Assembly (NCBI RefSeq): GCF_000152625.1
Contig: NZ_CH724156.1
Location: 504,966-568,965 of the forward strand
Reading direction: 5' to 3'
Source: Roseovarius nubinhibens ISM
Lineage (GTDB): Bacteria; Pseudomonadota; Alphaproteobacteria; Rhodobacterales; Rhodobacteraceae
DNA: 64,000 nucleotides
The position numbers and the translations under genes were made by a program. The notes beneath the pieces are model-generated. The model saw only the letters and a list, made by a program, of their open reading frames with translations. It did no database searches and was not told the DNA's origin. Shown piece after piece: positions 36,344 through 45,308 of the stretch. The first letter of the stretch is position 1. Each line of letters begins with the position of its first letter.

Positions 36344-37483
36344 ATGAGCTATCTCGAATATACCGTCAAACATGTGCCCTCGGGGCTCAGCAAGCTGTTC
36401 TATCTGAACTGGGCGCTAATCCTGTTGGTGACGGCGGTGGCGAGCATCGGCTTCTTGATGCTCTATTCGGTGGCGGGCGGCTCGTTCGATCCGTGGTCGA
36501 TGGCGCAGATCAAGCGCTTTGCCCTTGGCTTCACCCTGATGATCTTTGTCGCCATGGTGCCGATCTGGTATTGGCGCTCGGTCTCGATCGCGGCCTATCT
36601 GCTGGGTCTCGCGCTGCTCATCGCGGTGGAATATGTCGGCTCCGTCGGCATGGGGGCGCAGCGCTGGATCGACCTTGGCTTCATGCGATTGCAGCCCTCG
36701 GAGCTGATGAAGATCGCGCTGGTGATGGCGCTGGCAGCCTATTACGACTGGCTTCCCGTCAAGCTCAAATCGCGGCCTTTGTGGGTGCTGTTGCCGGTGC
36801 TTCTGATCATGCTGCCGGTCTATCTCGTGCTGACCCAGCCCGATCTCGGCACCGCGATCCTTCTGGTGACGGTGGGCGGGCTCATCATGTTTCTGGCGGG
36901 GGTCCATTGGGCCTATTTCGCGGTGGTGGTTACCGCCGGGGTGGGGCTTGTCACTGCCGTTCTCAAATCGCGCGGCACGCCCTGGCAGCTCTTGGAAGAT
37001 TACCAATATCGCCGCATCGACACGTTTATTGATCCGAGCAGCGACCCTCTGGGCGCAGGCTATCACATCACCCAATCCAAGATCGCGCTCGGCTCGGGCG
37101 GCTGGACCGGGCGGGGGTTCATGCAGGGCACGCAGTCGCAGCTCAACTTCCTGCCGGAAAAGCACACCGACTTTATCTTTACCACGCTGGCCGAAGAGCT
37201 GGGCTTTCTCGGGGCGGCGTCGCTGCTGGCGCTCTATGCCTTGATAATACTCTTTTGCATCATTTCTGCGCTGCAACAGCGCGATCGCTTCTCTTCCTTG
37301 CTAACCCTCGGGTTGGCCAGCAATTTCTTCCTTTACTTCGCGGTCAACATGTCCATGGTCATGGGGCTTGCGCCGGTGGTCGGGGTGCCGCTGCCCTTGG
37401 TGAGCTATGGCGGCTCGGCCATGCTGGTGCTGATGATCGGCTTTGGCCTTGTCCAGAGCGCCCACGTCCACAGACCAAGGTAA
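36344..37483 (+). CDS. rodA: Peptidoglycan glycosyltransferase RodA
   Basis: SEDS-family polymerase that extends glycan strands with PBP2. The 379-residue product has about ten membrane helices and the SEDS signatures GAQRWIDLGFMRLQPSELMK, VLTQPDLGTAILL, FLPEKHTDFIFTTLAEELGF and VPLPLVSYGGSAMLVLM. The ATG at 36344 is 10 bases from the mrdA stop. Last gene of the elongasome operon, although the next gene follows by only 4 bases and may be co-transcribed. Confidence 0.96.
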   Translation: MSYLEYTVKHVPSGLSKLFYLNWALILLVTAVASIGFLMLYSVAGGSFDPWSMAQIKRFALGFTLMIFVAMVPIWYWRSVSIAAYLLGLALLIAVEYVGSVGMGAQRWIDLGFMRLQPSELMKIALVMALAAYYDWLPVKLKSRPLWVLLPVLLIMLPVYLVLTQPDLGTAILLVTVGGLIMFLAGVHWAYFAVVVTAGVGLVTAVLKSRGTPWQLLEDYQYRRIDTFIDPSSDPLGAGYHITQSKIALGSGGWTGRGFMQGTQSQLNFLPEKHTDFIFTTLAEELGFLGAASLLALYALIILFCIISALQQRDRFSSLLTLGLASNFFLYFAVNMSMVMGLAPVVGVPLPLVSYGGSAMLVLMIGFGLVQSAHVHRPR

Positions 37484-37487
37484 ATTC

Positions 37488-38420
37488 ATGTCCGTCAATA
37501 TTCTCTTCGCAGGCCATTCCGACCGGTGGCCCGAGTATCAGCCGCATTTGCAAGAGGCGCTCGATGCGGCCGGAATCGCGTCCAACCTCGCCTGCGACAT
37601 CGCCTCTGACGAGGTCGATTACGTCATCTATGCGCCGAACGGCCCGATCGAGGATTTCAGCCCCTTCACCCGCGCCAAGGCGGTGCTCAACCTCTGGGCC
37701 GGGGTGGAACGGATCATCAGCAACGAGACGCTGACCCAGCCGCTCACCCGGATGGTCGATGCCGGGCTGCGCGAGGGGATGCGCGAATGGGTGACGGGCC
37801 ATGTGCTGCGCCATCATCTCGGCATGGATGCCCATATCGTGAACCCCGAGCGGGAGTGGCACCATGTGCCCGCGCCGCTGGCCCGCCGCCGTCCGGTGAC
37901 CATTCTGGGTCTGGGCGAGCTGGGTCAGGCCTGTGCCGAGCCGCTGGTGAGCCTCGGCTTTCCGGTGACCGGCTGGAGCCGCAGCCAGAAGGAAGCGCCG
38001 GGCGTGCGCTGTCTGGCGGGCGACGAAGGACTGACCGAGGCGCTCACCGGGGCCGAGATCGTCGTGCTTTTGCTGCCGCAGACCCCGGCCACGGAAAATA
38101 TCCTCGATGCCGAGCGGCTGGCGCTCCTGGCCCCCGGCGCGGTGGTGATCAACCCCGGCCGTGGCCCGCTCATCGATGATGAGGCGCTGTTGGCGGCGCT
38201 CGACAGCGGTCATCTGGGTCATGCCACGCTCGATGTGTTCCGGGTCGAGCCGCTGCCCGAGGATCACCCGTTCTGGTCGCATCCCAAGGTCACCGTGACG
38301 CCGCATATCGCGTCCGAGACCCGCGCCGATACCGCCGCCGAAGTCATCGTCGAGAACATCCGGCGCGGCGAGGCGGGCGAACCGTTCCTGCATCTGGTGG
38401 ATCGCAAGACCGGCTACTGA
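37488..38420 (+). CDS. D-isomer-specific 2-hydroxyacid dehydrogenase (GhrA-like)
   Basis: A 310-residue NAD(P)-dependent hydroxyacid dehydrogenase, similar in style to glyoxylate/hydroxypyruvate reductase A. The nucleotide-binding motif is TILGLGELGQACAEPL, followed by NPGRGPLIDDEALLAALDSG, DVFRVEPLPEDHPFW and the catalytic His in TPHIAS. It would reduce glyoxylate, hydroxypyruvate or another 2-oxoacid. ATG 37488 is close behind rodA. Its stop is only 2 bases from the stop of the converging SseB-like gene, with no terminator between them. Confidence 0.88.
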   Translation: MSVNILFAGHSDRWPEYQPHLQEALDAAGIASNLACDIASDEVDYVIYAPNGPIEDFSPFTRAKAVLNLWAGVERIISNETLTQPLTRMVDAGLREGMREWVTGHVLRHHLGMDAHIVNPEREWHHVPAPLARRRPVTILGLGELGQACAEPLVSLGFPVTGWSRSQKEAPGVRCLAGDEGLTEALTGAEIVVLLLPQTPATENILDAERLALLAPGAVVINPGRGPLIDDEALLAALDSGHLGHATLDVFRVEPLPEDHPFWSHPKVTVTPHIASETRADTAAEVIVENIRRGEAGEPFLHLVDRKTGY

Positions 38421-38422
38421 GC

Positions 38423-39217
38423 CTAGCGCAGGCGCGGCGGGCGGTCGGGATCACTGCCCGGCGCCGGGCGGGCGGCGGGATCGCGCGCCGCCGGCGGCTC
38501 GGGCAGATCGAACCGCAGCCCGTGCCGCGCCAGCGCCGCCGCCATCGCATCCGAGGCGCGAAAGAACCCGACCTCGAGCGCCGCCGCCTCGAGCCCGGAA
38601 AAGACCAGCGCCTCGCGCACCGCTTGTGCGAGCGCCTCTTCCGCCCCCGGCAGCGCATCGACAAAGCCCAGAAGATGCCCGCGCGCGCCGCCTTCAAAGG
38701 CCACCCCCACCAGATAGGCCGAGGGCGCGAGCCCCGCCGCCGAGGCCAGCCGCGCGTCGAGCGCCGGCAGCAGCGCTTCGGGCAGTCCGGCGGGCGGCAT
38801 GAGCTCCTCGATCCGCGCCTCATGGGCCTCGGGCCCGCCGGCGAGCATCTCGGCCAGCCAGCCCATCGCCTGCGCATCGAGCAGCATGGCCGACGGCGCC
38901 ACATCGGGGTTGAGCGCGAGGCCAAGCCCCTGCCCCGCCAGCATCGCGGCCAGCGCCCTGCCGCTCAGCCCCACATAGGGCACCTCGCGCCCGGCGAATT
39001 CCGCCAGCCGCGCCTCGCGGTCAAAGCCCAGCACATAAGAGTGGCCCTCGACCTCGAAGACCTCGGGCGTCACCGCATCGCCCGCCTCGGCCTCGGCCCC
39101 GAGCATGAGAAACAGCTCGGTCGCGGCCAGCACCCGGTAAAACGCCATGGCGGCGGTCTCGTCCTCGGGCGCGGCCTGCATCAGCCCATGGGCGCGGTCC
39201 AGTTCCGTCTCGCTCAT
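38423..39217 (-). CDS. SseB-family protein
   Basis: A 264-residue protein with an SseB-like N-terminal domain (ELDRAHGLMQAAPEDETAAM, FYRVLAATELFLML, PEVFEVEGHSYVLGFD) and a Pro/Ala/Arg-rich C-terminus. The family's role is poorly defined; the name comes from the E. coli protein linked to rhodanese and serine-sensitivity phenotypes. The ATG at 39217 overlaps the stop of the preceding DNA-glycosylase-like gene as ATGA and has an AAGGAGAG site inside that gene, so the two are translationally coupled. The frame extends further upstream but only within the other gene. Confidence 0.82.
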   Translation of the reverse strand: MSETELDRAHGLMQAAPEDETAAMAFYRVLAATELFLMLGAEAEAGDAVTPEVFEVEGHSYVLGFDREARLAEFAGREVPYVGLSGRALAAMLAGQGLGLALNPDVAPSAMLLDAQAMGWLAEMLAGGPEAHEARIEELMPPAGLPEALLPALDARLASAAGLAPSAYLVGVAFEGGARGHLLGFVDALPGAEEALAQAVREALVFSGLEAAALEVGFFRASDAMAAALARHGLRFDLPEPPAARDPAARPAPGSDPDRPPRLR

Positions 39218-39819
39218 TCCTGCTCTCCTTCGCGCGGGCCCAGCACCTGCGCCACCCGGTCGCGCAGCACCGGCAGCAGCTCGGTCTCGAACCACGGGTT
39301 CCGTTTGAGCCACGCGGTATTGCGCCAGCTCGGATGGGGCAAGGGAAAAACCTCTGGCGCATGGGCGCGCCAGCCGGCCACGGTGTCGGTCACATTGCTC
39401 CGGACCCCCAGATGATGGCGCTGCGCATAGCCGCCGACCAGCACGGTCAGCGCCACATCGCCCAAATGCGCAAAGACCCGATCATGCCAGGTCGCGGCAC
39501 AGATCGGCGGCGGCGGCAGGTCAGAGCCCTTGGCGTCATAGCCCGGAAAGCAAAACGCCATGGGGATGATGGCGATGCGGTCGCGGTCATAGAATGTCGC
39601 GCGGTCGAGCCCCAGCCAGTCACGCAGCCGGTCGCCCGAGCGGTCGTCGAAGGGCAGCCCGCTGTCATGCACCCGCGCGCCCGGGGCCTGCCCGGCAATC
39701 ACGATCCGCGCGCCGGGGCGAAACCACGCCACCGGGCGCGGGCGATGGCCGGTCGCCGTGGCGGCAAAGCGGTCGGCGCAGATCCGGCAGGCGCGGATGT
39801 CAGTCACAAGCGGGTCCAT
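39214..39819 (-). CDS. Uracil-DNA glycosylase family protein
   Basis: A 201-residue member of the uracil-DNA glycosylase superfamily. IVIAGQAPGARVHDSGLPFDD carries the GQ-P motif near residues 40-60 that positions the catalytic residue, and FPLPHPSWRN is the second loop (H-P-S). An N-terminal CRICADRF pair of Cys recalls iron-sulfur family-4/5 enzymes, but the full four-Cys set is not evident. It would excise uracil or a related damaged base, yet activity is unproven. It overlaps the SseB-like gene by 4 bases. Confidence 0.84.
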   Translation of the reverse strand: MDPLVTDIRACRICADRFAATATGHRPRPVAWFRPGARIVIAGQAPGARVHDSGLPFDDRSGDRLRDWLGLDRATFYDRDRIAIIPMAFCFPGYDAKGSDLPPPPICAATWHDRVFAHLGDVALTVLVGGYAQRHHLGVRSNVTDTVAGWRAHAPEVFPLPHPSWRNTAWLKRNPWFETELLPVLRDRVAQVLGPREGEQE

Positions 39820-39906
39820 GGTCCCGGCATATAGCGCAGCCGGGCGGCAATCACAGCCCGGCGCGCTTCTTCTGGCCGCAAATATCCTCGGCCGCAGGCC
39901 GAAATC

Positions 39907-39974
39907 ATTTCGATACTTCTACATCTCTCGAAATAACGCTTGCCCGACTCGCTTCATTTCGATAATTCTAGAAT
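39907..39974 (+). promoter_or_regulatory. Candidate ArsR operator region
   Basis: Just before the ArsR start lie ATTTCGA/TCGAAAT (39907-39913 and 39928-39934), a second ATTTCGATA at 39956, and the 10-bp palindrome ATTCTAGAAT at 39965-39974 adjoining the ATG. The symmetry, A/T-richness and position fit autoregulation by a dimeric ArsR protein. Confidence 0.55.
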
Positions 39975-39975
39975 C

Positions 39976-40362
39976 ATGAAACAAACTAACCCCCTCTCCC
40001 CCGACCTTGCCCGCGCCGCATCGACCTTTGCCGCGCTGGGCAGCGAACAGCGGCTGGCGGTGCTGGGCACGCTGGTGCGGGCCGGGCCCGACGGGCTCGC
40101 CATTGGCGAGCTTGGCGCGCGCAGCGGCATCACCGGCTCGACCCTCACCCATCATATGAAAATCCTGGCCCAGGCCGGGCTGGTGAGCCAGCAAAAGCAG
40201 GGCCGTTCGATCATCTGCGCCGCCGTCGCCTATGACGAGCTGCGCGAGCTGTCGCAATTTCTGCTGCGCAATTGCTGCGCCGACCGCGAGAGCTGCGCCC
40301 ATGCGGGCGCAGAGACTGACAGTGACCCACTTAGTGACCCGCAAGGACATTCCCATGGCTGA
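39976..40362 (+). CDS. ArsR-family regulator
   Basis: A 128-residue winged-helix repressor of the ArsR/SmtB family. The recognition helix is ITGSTLTHHMKILAQAGLVS (residues about 50-70). A Cys-rich tail (NCCADRESCAHAGAETD) follows and could bind a metal or metalloid. ATG 39976 is preferred because it sits beside a palindromic promoter region and begins the usual sequence. The stop overlaps the next gene's ATG by 8 bases, so the regulator and permease are one operon. Confidence 0.9.
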   Translation: MKQTNPLSPDLARAASTFAALGSEQRLAVLGTLVRAGPDGLAIGELGARSGITGSTLTHHMKILAQAGLVSQQKQGRSIICAAVAYDELRELSQFLLRNCCADRESCAHAGAETDSDPLSDPQGHSHG

Positions 40363-41395
40363 GACCACCGCCTCCCCCGCCCCTGGCAGCTGGCTCAGAC
40401 GCGTTGACCGCGTCTGGCTCGCCATTGCCGCGATCCTCGCGCTGGTTGCGTTGTTGGATCCGCCGCAGCTCGTCCCGACGGTCAGTTTCACCGCCAGCTC
40501 GCTCGCCCATACCGGGATCTTCATCACCTTCGCGGTGCTGGCGGTGGCCTGGCTCAAGGCGACCGGGGCCGAGAGCCTCATCGCCCGCGCCTTTGAAGGG
40601 CGGCAGGTGCGGATGATCTTTCTCGCCGCCGTGCTGGGCGGGCTCTCGCCCTTTTGTTCCTGCGAAGTGATCCCCTTCATTGCCGCAATGCTGGCGGTCG
40701 GCGCGCCTTTGGGGGCGGTCATGGCCTTCTGGCTCGCCTCGCCGCTGATGGACCCGGCGATGTTCCTGATCACCTCGGGCACGCTCGGCTTTGATTTCGC
40801 GCTGGCCAAGACGCTGGCGGCGGTCTCCATCGGTCTCATGGGCGGCTTTGCCACCATGCTCGCCACCCGCACCGCGCTGTTTGCCGATCCGCTGCGCAAG
40901 GCACCGCAGACGGGCTGTGGCGGCTGTTGCTCGGGCAGTGCCAAACCGTTCCAGACCAAGCCGCAATGGCGGTTCTGGCAGGAGGCCCCGCGCCGCGAGA
41001 CCTTTCGCCGGACGGTGGTCGAGAATGCGCTTTTCTTGCTGAAATGGCTGGCGCTGGCCTATGTGCTGCAATCCCTGATGCTCGAATACCTGCCGGCGGA
41101 ATGGATCGCCACGGCGCTCGGCGGCACGGGTCTCGGCCCGATCCTGATGGGCGCGCTGGTGGGCGCACCGGCCTATCTCAACGGCTATGCCGCGGTGCCT
41201 CTGGTCGATGCGCTCTTGTCGCAAGGGATGAGCAACGGCGCGGCCATGTCCTTTGTCATCGCCGGTGGCGTGAGCTGTATCCCCGCCGCCATCGCGGTCT
41301 GGGCGCTGGTCAAGCCGCGCGTTTTCGCGGCCTACCTCGGCTTTGCCCTCATCGGTGCAATTCTCGCGGGCATCGGCTGGCAGCTCGTCGCCTGA
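40355..41395 (+). CDS. Permease (YraQ/DUF318 family, ArsP-like)
   Basis: A 346-residue polytopic inner-membrane protein of the DUF318 permease family. The diagnostic LSPFCSCEVIPFIAAML lies near residue 100 and a cytoplasmic loop carries TGCGGCCSGS near residue 190. Family members include ArsP, which exports trivalent organoarsenicals, but other members have unknown cargo. The coupled ArsR gene and the Cys pairs in both proteins suggest a thiol-binding metal(loid) or organometal substrate. ATG 40355 overlaps the ArsR stop. Confidence 0.86.
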   Translation: MAETTASPAPGSWLRRVDRVWLAIAAILALVALLDPPQLVPTVSFTASSLAHTGIFITFAVLAVAWLKATGAESLIARAFEGRQVRMIFLAAVLGGLSPFCSCEVIPFIAAMLAVGAPLGAVMAFWLASPLMDPAMFLITSGTLGFDFALAKTLAAVSIGLMGGFATMLATRTALFADPLRKAPQTGCGGCCSGSAKPFQTKPQWRFWQEAPRRETFRRTVVENALFLLKWLALAYVLQSLMLEYLPAEWIATALGGTGLGPILMGALVGAPAYLNGYAAVPLVDALLSQGMSNGAAMSFVIAGGVSCIPAAIAVWALVKPRVFAAYLGFALIGAILAGIGWQLVA

Positions 41396-41427
41396 TCCCC
41401 GCGCAATTGCCGCAAATTTGCACAGCA

Positions 41428-41453
41428 GAATGGCCGCCATTGCGCGGCCATTC
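41428..41453. terminator. Hairpin between the permease gene and nhaA
   Basis: GAATGGCCGC and GCGGCCATTC form a perfect 10-bp stem around CATTGC. No U-tract follows in either direction, so it may be a weak terminator or a regulatory structure in the nhaA leader. Confidence 0.45.
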
Positions 41454-41521
41454 GGTTGCTCCCCGCCCGCAAATCGCATAATCCAGAGGGAACGCGAAAT
41501 AAGGGACGAGAAGGGGAGCGC

Positions 41522-42769
41522 ATGTATCGAGTTTGGAATTTCCTGGCCGATTATTCATTGCTGTTGATCTTTGGTGCGGTGACCGCGCTGATCTGGGCAA
41601 ATGTCGATGGCCACAGTTACCACGCCTTTGTGGATTTTGTGATCTGGGACCATGCGCCAATCGGCCATCTTCATGATGGTCACCGCACGCTCACCCTGCA
41701 TTATCTTGTCAATGATGTGCTGATGGCGCTGTTCTTTGCCATTGCCGCCAAAGAGGTCTGGGAGGCCGTGATCCTCGAGAACGGCAGCCTGCGCGGCAAG
41801 AAGGCGGCGACGCCGCTTTTCGCCACGGCGGGCGGCATGTTCGGCCCCATCGGCGTCTATCTCGGTCTGGCCATGATCATGGGCTCGGACACCTATAACG
41901 CAGTGGCCAACGGCTGGGCCATTCCCACCGCCACCGACATCGCCTTTAGCTATCTCGTGGGTCGGATCGTCTTTGGTGCGGGCCACCCGGCGGTGCGGTT
42001 CCTGCTGCTGCTGGCGATTGCCGATGACGCGGCGGGGCTGATCATTCTGGCGATCTTCTACCCCTCGGGCGATCTCGCGCCGGAATGGCTCTTGCTGTCC
42101 TTTGGCGCGGCGCTGGCGGTATTTGTCCTCTTCAACTGGCTGCCGCGCCGGATGGACCGTGGCCGCCCCGAGCGGCCGCATTCGACCCGGGTGCGCAAGG
42201 CGCTCGGCGGTCTGCCCTATGTGATCGCCGGCTGCATCAGCTGGTACGGCTTCATGCAATCGGGTCTGCACCCGGCGCTCGGCCTGCTGCCGGTGGTGCC
42301 GGCCATCCCCCATGCCGACCGCGCTTTTGGCATCTTTGCCGAGGCCGAAGAGCATCTGCATGACCTGCTCAACGTGCTGGAACATGCGCTCAAACATCCG
42401 GTCGAGATCGTGCTGTTCTTCTTTGGCCTGCTCAATGCCGGGGTGGAATTCTCGTCGATGGGCGATGCCACATGGCTCGTTCTGGCCGGTCTCATCATCG
42501 GCAAGCCGGTGGGCATCCTGTTCTTTGGCTGGCTGGCGGCGAGACCGCTCAAGCTTGGCATACCGGAGGGCATGCGGATCATCGACCTCGTGGTGATCGG
42601 CTTTGTCGCGGCCATCGGCTTTACCGTGTCGCTCTTTGTGGCCTCGGTGGCCTTTGACGCGGGCCCGGTGCAGGATGCGGCGAAAATGGGGGCGCTGTTC
42701 AGCTTTGCAGCGGCGATCCTGTCCATCGTCGCGGGCAAAGTCTTGCGCGTTCAGAAGATGGACGGCTGA
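41522..42769 (+). CDS. nhaA: Na+/H+ antiporter NhaA
   Basis: Exchanges cytoplasmic sodium for external protons in the inner membrane. The 415-residue sequence has GWAIPTATDIAFSYLVGRIV and the ion-binding aspartate pair in LLAIADDAAGLIIL, with later helices ending in GFTVSLFVASVAFDAG. The N-terminal third (LHYLVNDVLMALFFAIAAKE) departs somewhat from the E. coli protein, as in the NhaA-like group of Alphaproteobacteria. ATG 41522 follows GGGGAGCGC. A strong intrinsic terminator follows the gene. Confidence 0.92.
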   Translation: MYRVWNFLADYSLLLIFGAVTALIWANVDGHSYHAFVDFVIWDHAPIGHLHDGHRTLTLHYLVNDVLMALFFAIAAKEVWEAVILENGSLRGKKAATPLFATAGGMFGPIGVYLGLAMIMGSDTYNAVANGWAIPTATDIAFSYLVGRIVFGAGHPAVRFLLLLAIADDAAGLIILAIFYPSGDLAPEWLLLSFGAALAVFVLFNWLPRRMDRGRPERPHSTRVRKALGGLPYVIAGCISWYGFMQSGLHPALGLLPVVPAIPHADRAFGIFAEAEEHLHDLLNVLEHALKHPVEIVLFFFGLLNAGVEFSSMGDATWLVLAGLIIGKPVGILFFGWLAARPLKLGIPEGMRIIDLVVIGFVAAIGFTVSLFVASVAFDAGPVQDAAKMGALFSFAAAILSIVAGKVLRVQKMDG

Positions 42770-42791
42770 GACCGCAGCCCCACAGTGATCA

Positions 42792-42817
42792 AAAACCGGC
42801 GCTGCGGCGCCGGTTTT
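42792..42817 (+). terminator. Intrinsic terminator of nhaA
   Basis: AAAACCGGCGC and GCGCCGGTTTT form a perfect 11-bp stem around TGCG, followed by CCTTTGCG. It lies 22 bases after the nhaA stop. Confidence 0.85.
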
Positions 42818-42957
42818 CCTTTGCGTTACGGCATAATTTCGCCTTGGTTCTTTGTATATGATAGGATCAGCCCAGCCGGGCCCTGCCTTGGCATGGCGAC
42901 AGTTGGTTAATAAAACCCCGTTAAAGAGGGTGAGTAGAGCAGTTACCGGAGCCTCTG

Positions 42958-43617
42958 ATGCTCGAGTTTGACAATGTGAGTAAATCCTTTTGGACAGGCA
43001 CCCAGCGTAAGGTGATCCTGGAAAAGGTGTCGTTCCGTGTCGAGCTTGGCCGCTCGATCGGTATTCTCGCGCCCAATGGCACCGGCAAGACCACCCTGAT
43101 CAACATGATGGCCGGGCTCGAAAAACCCGATGAGGGCGAAATTCGCCGCAGCTGCCGGGTGAGCTTTCCGCTGGGCTTCATGGGGGGCGTGGTGAACCGG
43201 ATTTCGGCCATGGAAAACAGCCGCTATATCGCCCGGCTCTATGGGCTCGACCCCGATTATGTCGAGGCGTTCTGCCGCTGGATGTGCAATCTCGGTGAAT
43301 ATTTCGACCAGCCGCTCGGCACCTATTCCTCGGGGATGCGGGCGCGGTTCACCTTTTCCTTGCTGCTGGCGCTCGATTTCGACATCTACCTGATTGACGA
43401 AGGTATGCCCAACTCGACCGATGTCGAGTTCAACCAGAAGGCCGGCGAAATTCTCAAGGAACGGCTGCGCACGACGACGGTGATCATCGTCTCGCACCAG
43501 CCCGCGACGCTTGAGAAATTCGCCACCACCGCGGCCGTCCTGATGGATGGCCAGCTTCATATGTTCGACACCTTGGAAGAGGCAAAGCAGCTCTATGACT
43601 ACGAAACCCAAGGCTAG
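42958..43617 (+). CDS. kpsT: Capsule-export ABC transporter ATPase (KpsT-like)
   Basis: ATP-binding subunit of a polysaccharide-export ABC transporter. The 219 residues show Walker A (APNGTGKTT, 38-46), a shortened signature YSSGMRARF near residue 122 and Walker B (FDIYLIDEG) near 141; the short length and aromatic-rich N-terminus fit the KpsT/Wzt group. The partner permease KpsM is not present in this window. The end overlaps the KpsE-like gene by 23 bases. A/T-rich DNA before the gene probably holds the operon promoter. Confidence 0.9.
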   Translation: MLEFDNVSKSFWTGTQRKVILEKVSFRVELGRSIGILAPNGTGKTTLINMMAGLEKPDEGEIRRSCRVSFPLGFMGGVVNRISAMENSRYIARLYGLDPDYVEAFCRWMCNLGEYFDQPLGTYSSGMRARFTFSLLLALDFDIYLIDEGMPNSTDVEFNQKAGEILKERLRTTTVIIVSHQPATLEKFATTAAVLMDGQLHMFDTLEEAKQLYDYETQG

Positions 43618-45307
43618 AAAATTCCGCATCCGCCGCACCGCCCAAGGCGCCCCCAGCCTGCGCGATCCGGCGGGGCAAAGCGCTGCGCCCGAGGCCGGGA
43701 CCGTGCCGCCACGCGCCGAGGCCTCCCGCAGCGGCGGGCTCGGCCAGGCGGCGGGCGCGCCGGGGGCCGGGGCCAATGCGGCCACCGATCCGGCGGCCCG
43801 GGCGGAGCCGGGCGCGGCCCGCGCCGGAGAGGTCAATTCCGCGCAAGAGATGCGCGCCGCCACCACCATCGACGAGATCCGCCAAGAGGGGCTCACCGGT
43901 CGCCAATTGCGCATGGCGCGGCGGCTGGCGCAGAAACACGGGCTTGCGCCCACATCCGATTTCGACGCCGTGCGTCTCTTGCGTCAGCGCGGCATCGATC
44001 CGTTTTCGCGCGGCACCATTCTCGAACTGGTGAGCAATGACGAGGGCAAGGTCGAGAATGCGGGTCACGGCCCGGTCTCGGACGAGGCCAAGGTGCAGCT
44101 GCCGCAGACCATGCCGATGAGCAAGCCGAACCTGCCCTCCACCGATCTCAGCCCGGCCGAGCGCCGCGCCGAGGAGATCGGCCGCATTCAAAAGGACATC
44201 GCCCGCCGCCGCCGCCGCAAGCTGGCGCTGCTCTTCTCGCGGCTCGCGGCCTTCGTGTTCTTGCCGACCCTGCTGGCGGGCTATTACTATTATGCGGTCG
44301 CCACGCCGATGTATACGACCAAGTCGGCCTTCCTCATCCTCTCCGCCGATGGCGGCAGTGGCGGTGGCGGGCTCGGCGGTCTGCTGCCAAGCCAGTTTGC
44401 CACCTCGCAGGATGCCATCGCGACGCAGGATTACCTGCAATCCAAGGATGCGATGCTGCGCCTCGATGAGGATGCCGGGTTCCGCGATGTGTTCTCGGCC
44501 GAGTATATCGACCCCATTCAGCGGCTCGACCCCGAGGCCACGACCGAGAGCGCCTATTCGATCTACAAGAAATACGTCAAGCTCGGCTATGACCCGACCG
44601 AGGGCGTGATGCGGATGGAAGTGTCGGCCCCCGATCCCAATATCGCCGCGCAGTTTTCCCGCCGCCTTATCGATTATGCCGAGGAACGGGTCGACCATCT
44701 CAGCGCCGAAAAGCGTCAGGATGCGCTCAAGACCGCCAAGCAGAGCCTTGCCGACGCCAAGGAAGAACGCCGCGAGGCGCAGCGCCGTCTGGTGGCGCTG
44801 CAAGAGGGCACGCTGCTCGACCCGACGGGGCAGATTGCGGCGATCCGCAACCTGATCGCCAATGTCGAATTGCAATTGCAGGACAAGCAGCTCGCGCTCA
44901 ACACGATGCTCGCCAACACAAGGCCCAACGCGGCCCGGCTGGCGGCGCTGCGCAGCGAGATCACCGTGCTGGAGGCCGAGCTCGCCAAGCAGAACGCCCG
45001 GCTCAACGATGCCACCGATGGCGGCGACTCGCTCGCCTCGCAGACCGCCGAGATTAAGATGGCCGAGGCCGATCTTCTGACCACCGACATGGTGCTGCAG
45101 GCGGCGCTCGAAACCATGCGGCAGAGCGATATCGAGGCCAACAAACAGGTGCGCTACCTCACCGTGTCGGTCAATCCCGTGCCCTCGCAAGAGGCGTCCT
45201 ATCCGCGCTCTTTTGAAAACACGATCCTCGCTTTCCTGGTGTTCTCAGGGATCTATCTTCTGATCTCGCTCACCGCTTCCGTCCTCAGAGAACAGGTATC
45301 CGCCTAA
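43595..45307 (+). CDS. kpsE: Capsule polysaccharide export protein (KpsE/Wzz-type)
   Basis: Inner-membrane polysaccharide co-polymerase/export protein that bridges the ABC transporter and the outer membrane. The 570 residues include a first helix near 209-235 (FVFLPTLLAGYYYYA), a large periplasmic region with coiled coil (RRLVALQEGTLLDPTGQIAA) and a C-terminal helix before LTASVLREQVSA. A cytoplasmic N-terminus of about 200 residues, Ala/Pro/Gly-rich with the small motif EIRQEGLTGRQLRMARRLA, is much longer than in E. coli KpsE. ATG 43595 lies within the kpsT end, in the overlap. kdsA follows 1 base after its stop. Confidence 0.87.
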   Translation: MTTKPKARKFRIRRTAQGAPSLRDPAGQSAAPEAGTVPPRAEASRSGGLGQAAGAPGAGANAATDPAARAEPGAARAGEVNSAQEMRAATTIDEIRQEGLTGRQLRMARRLAQKHGLAPTSDFDAVRLLRQRGIDPFSRGTILELVSNDEGKVENAGHGPVSDEAKVQLPQTMPMSKPNLPSTDLSPAERRAEEIGRIQKDIARRRRRKLALLFSRLAAFVFLPTLLAGYYYYAVATPMYTTKSAFLILSADGGSGGGGLGGLLPSQFATSQDAIATQDYLQSKDAMLRLDEDAGFRDVFSAEYIDPIQRLDPEATTESAYSIYKKYVKLGYDPTEGVMRMEVSAPDPNIAAQFSRRLIDYAEERVDHLSAEKRQDALKTAKQSLADAKEERREAQRRLVALQEGTLLDPTGQIAAIRNLIANVELQLQDKQLALNTMLANTRPNAARLAALRSEITVLEAELAKQNARLNDATDGGDSLASQTAEIKMAEADLLTTDMVLQAALETMRQSDIEANKQVRYLTVSVNPVPSQEASYPRSFENTILAFLVFSGIYLLISLTASVLREQVSA

Positions 45308-45308
45308 T

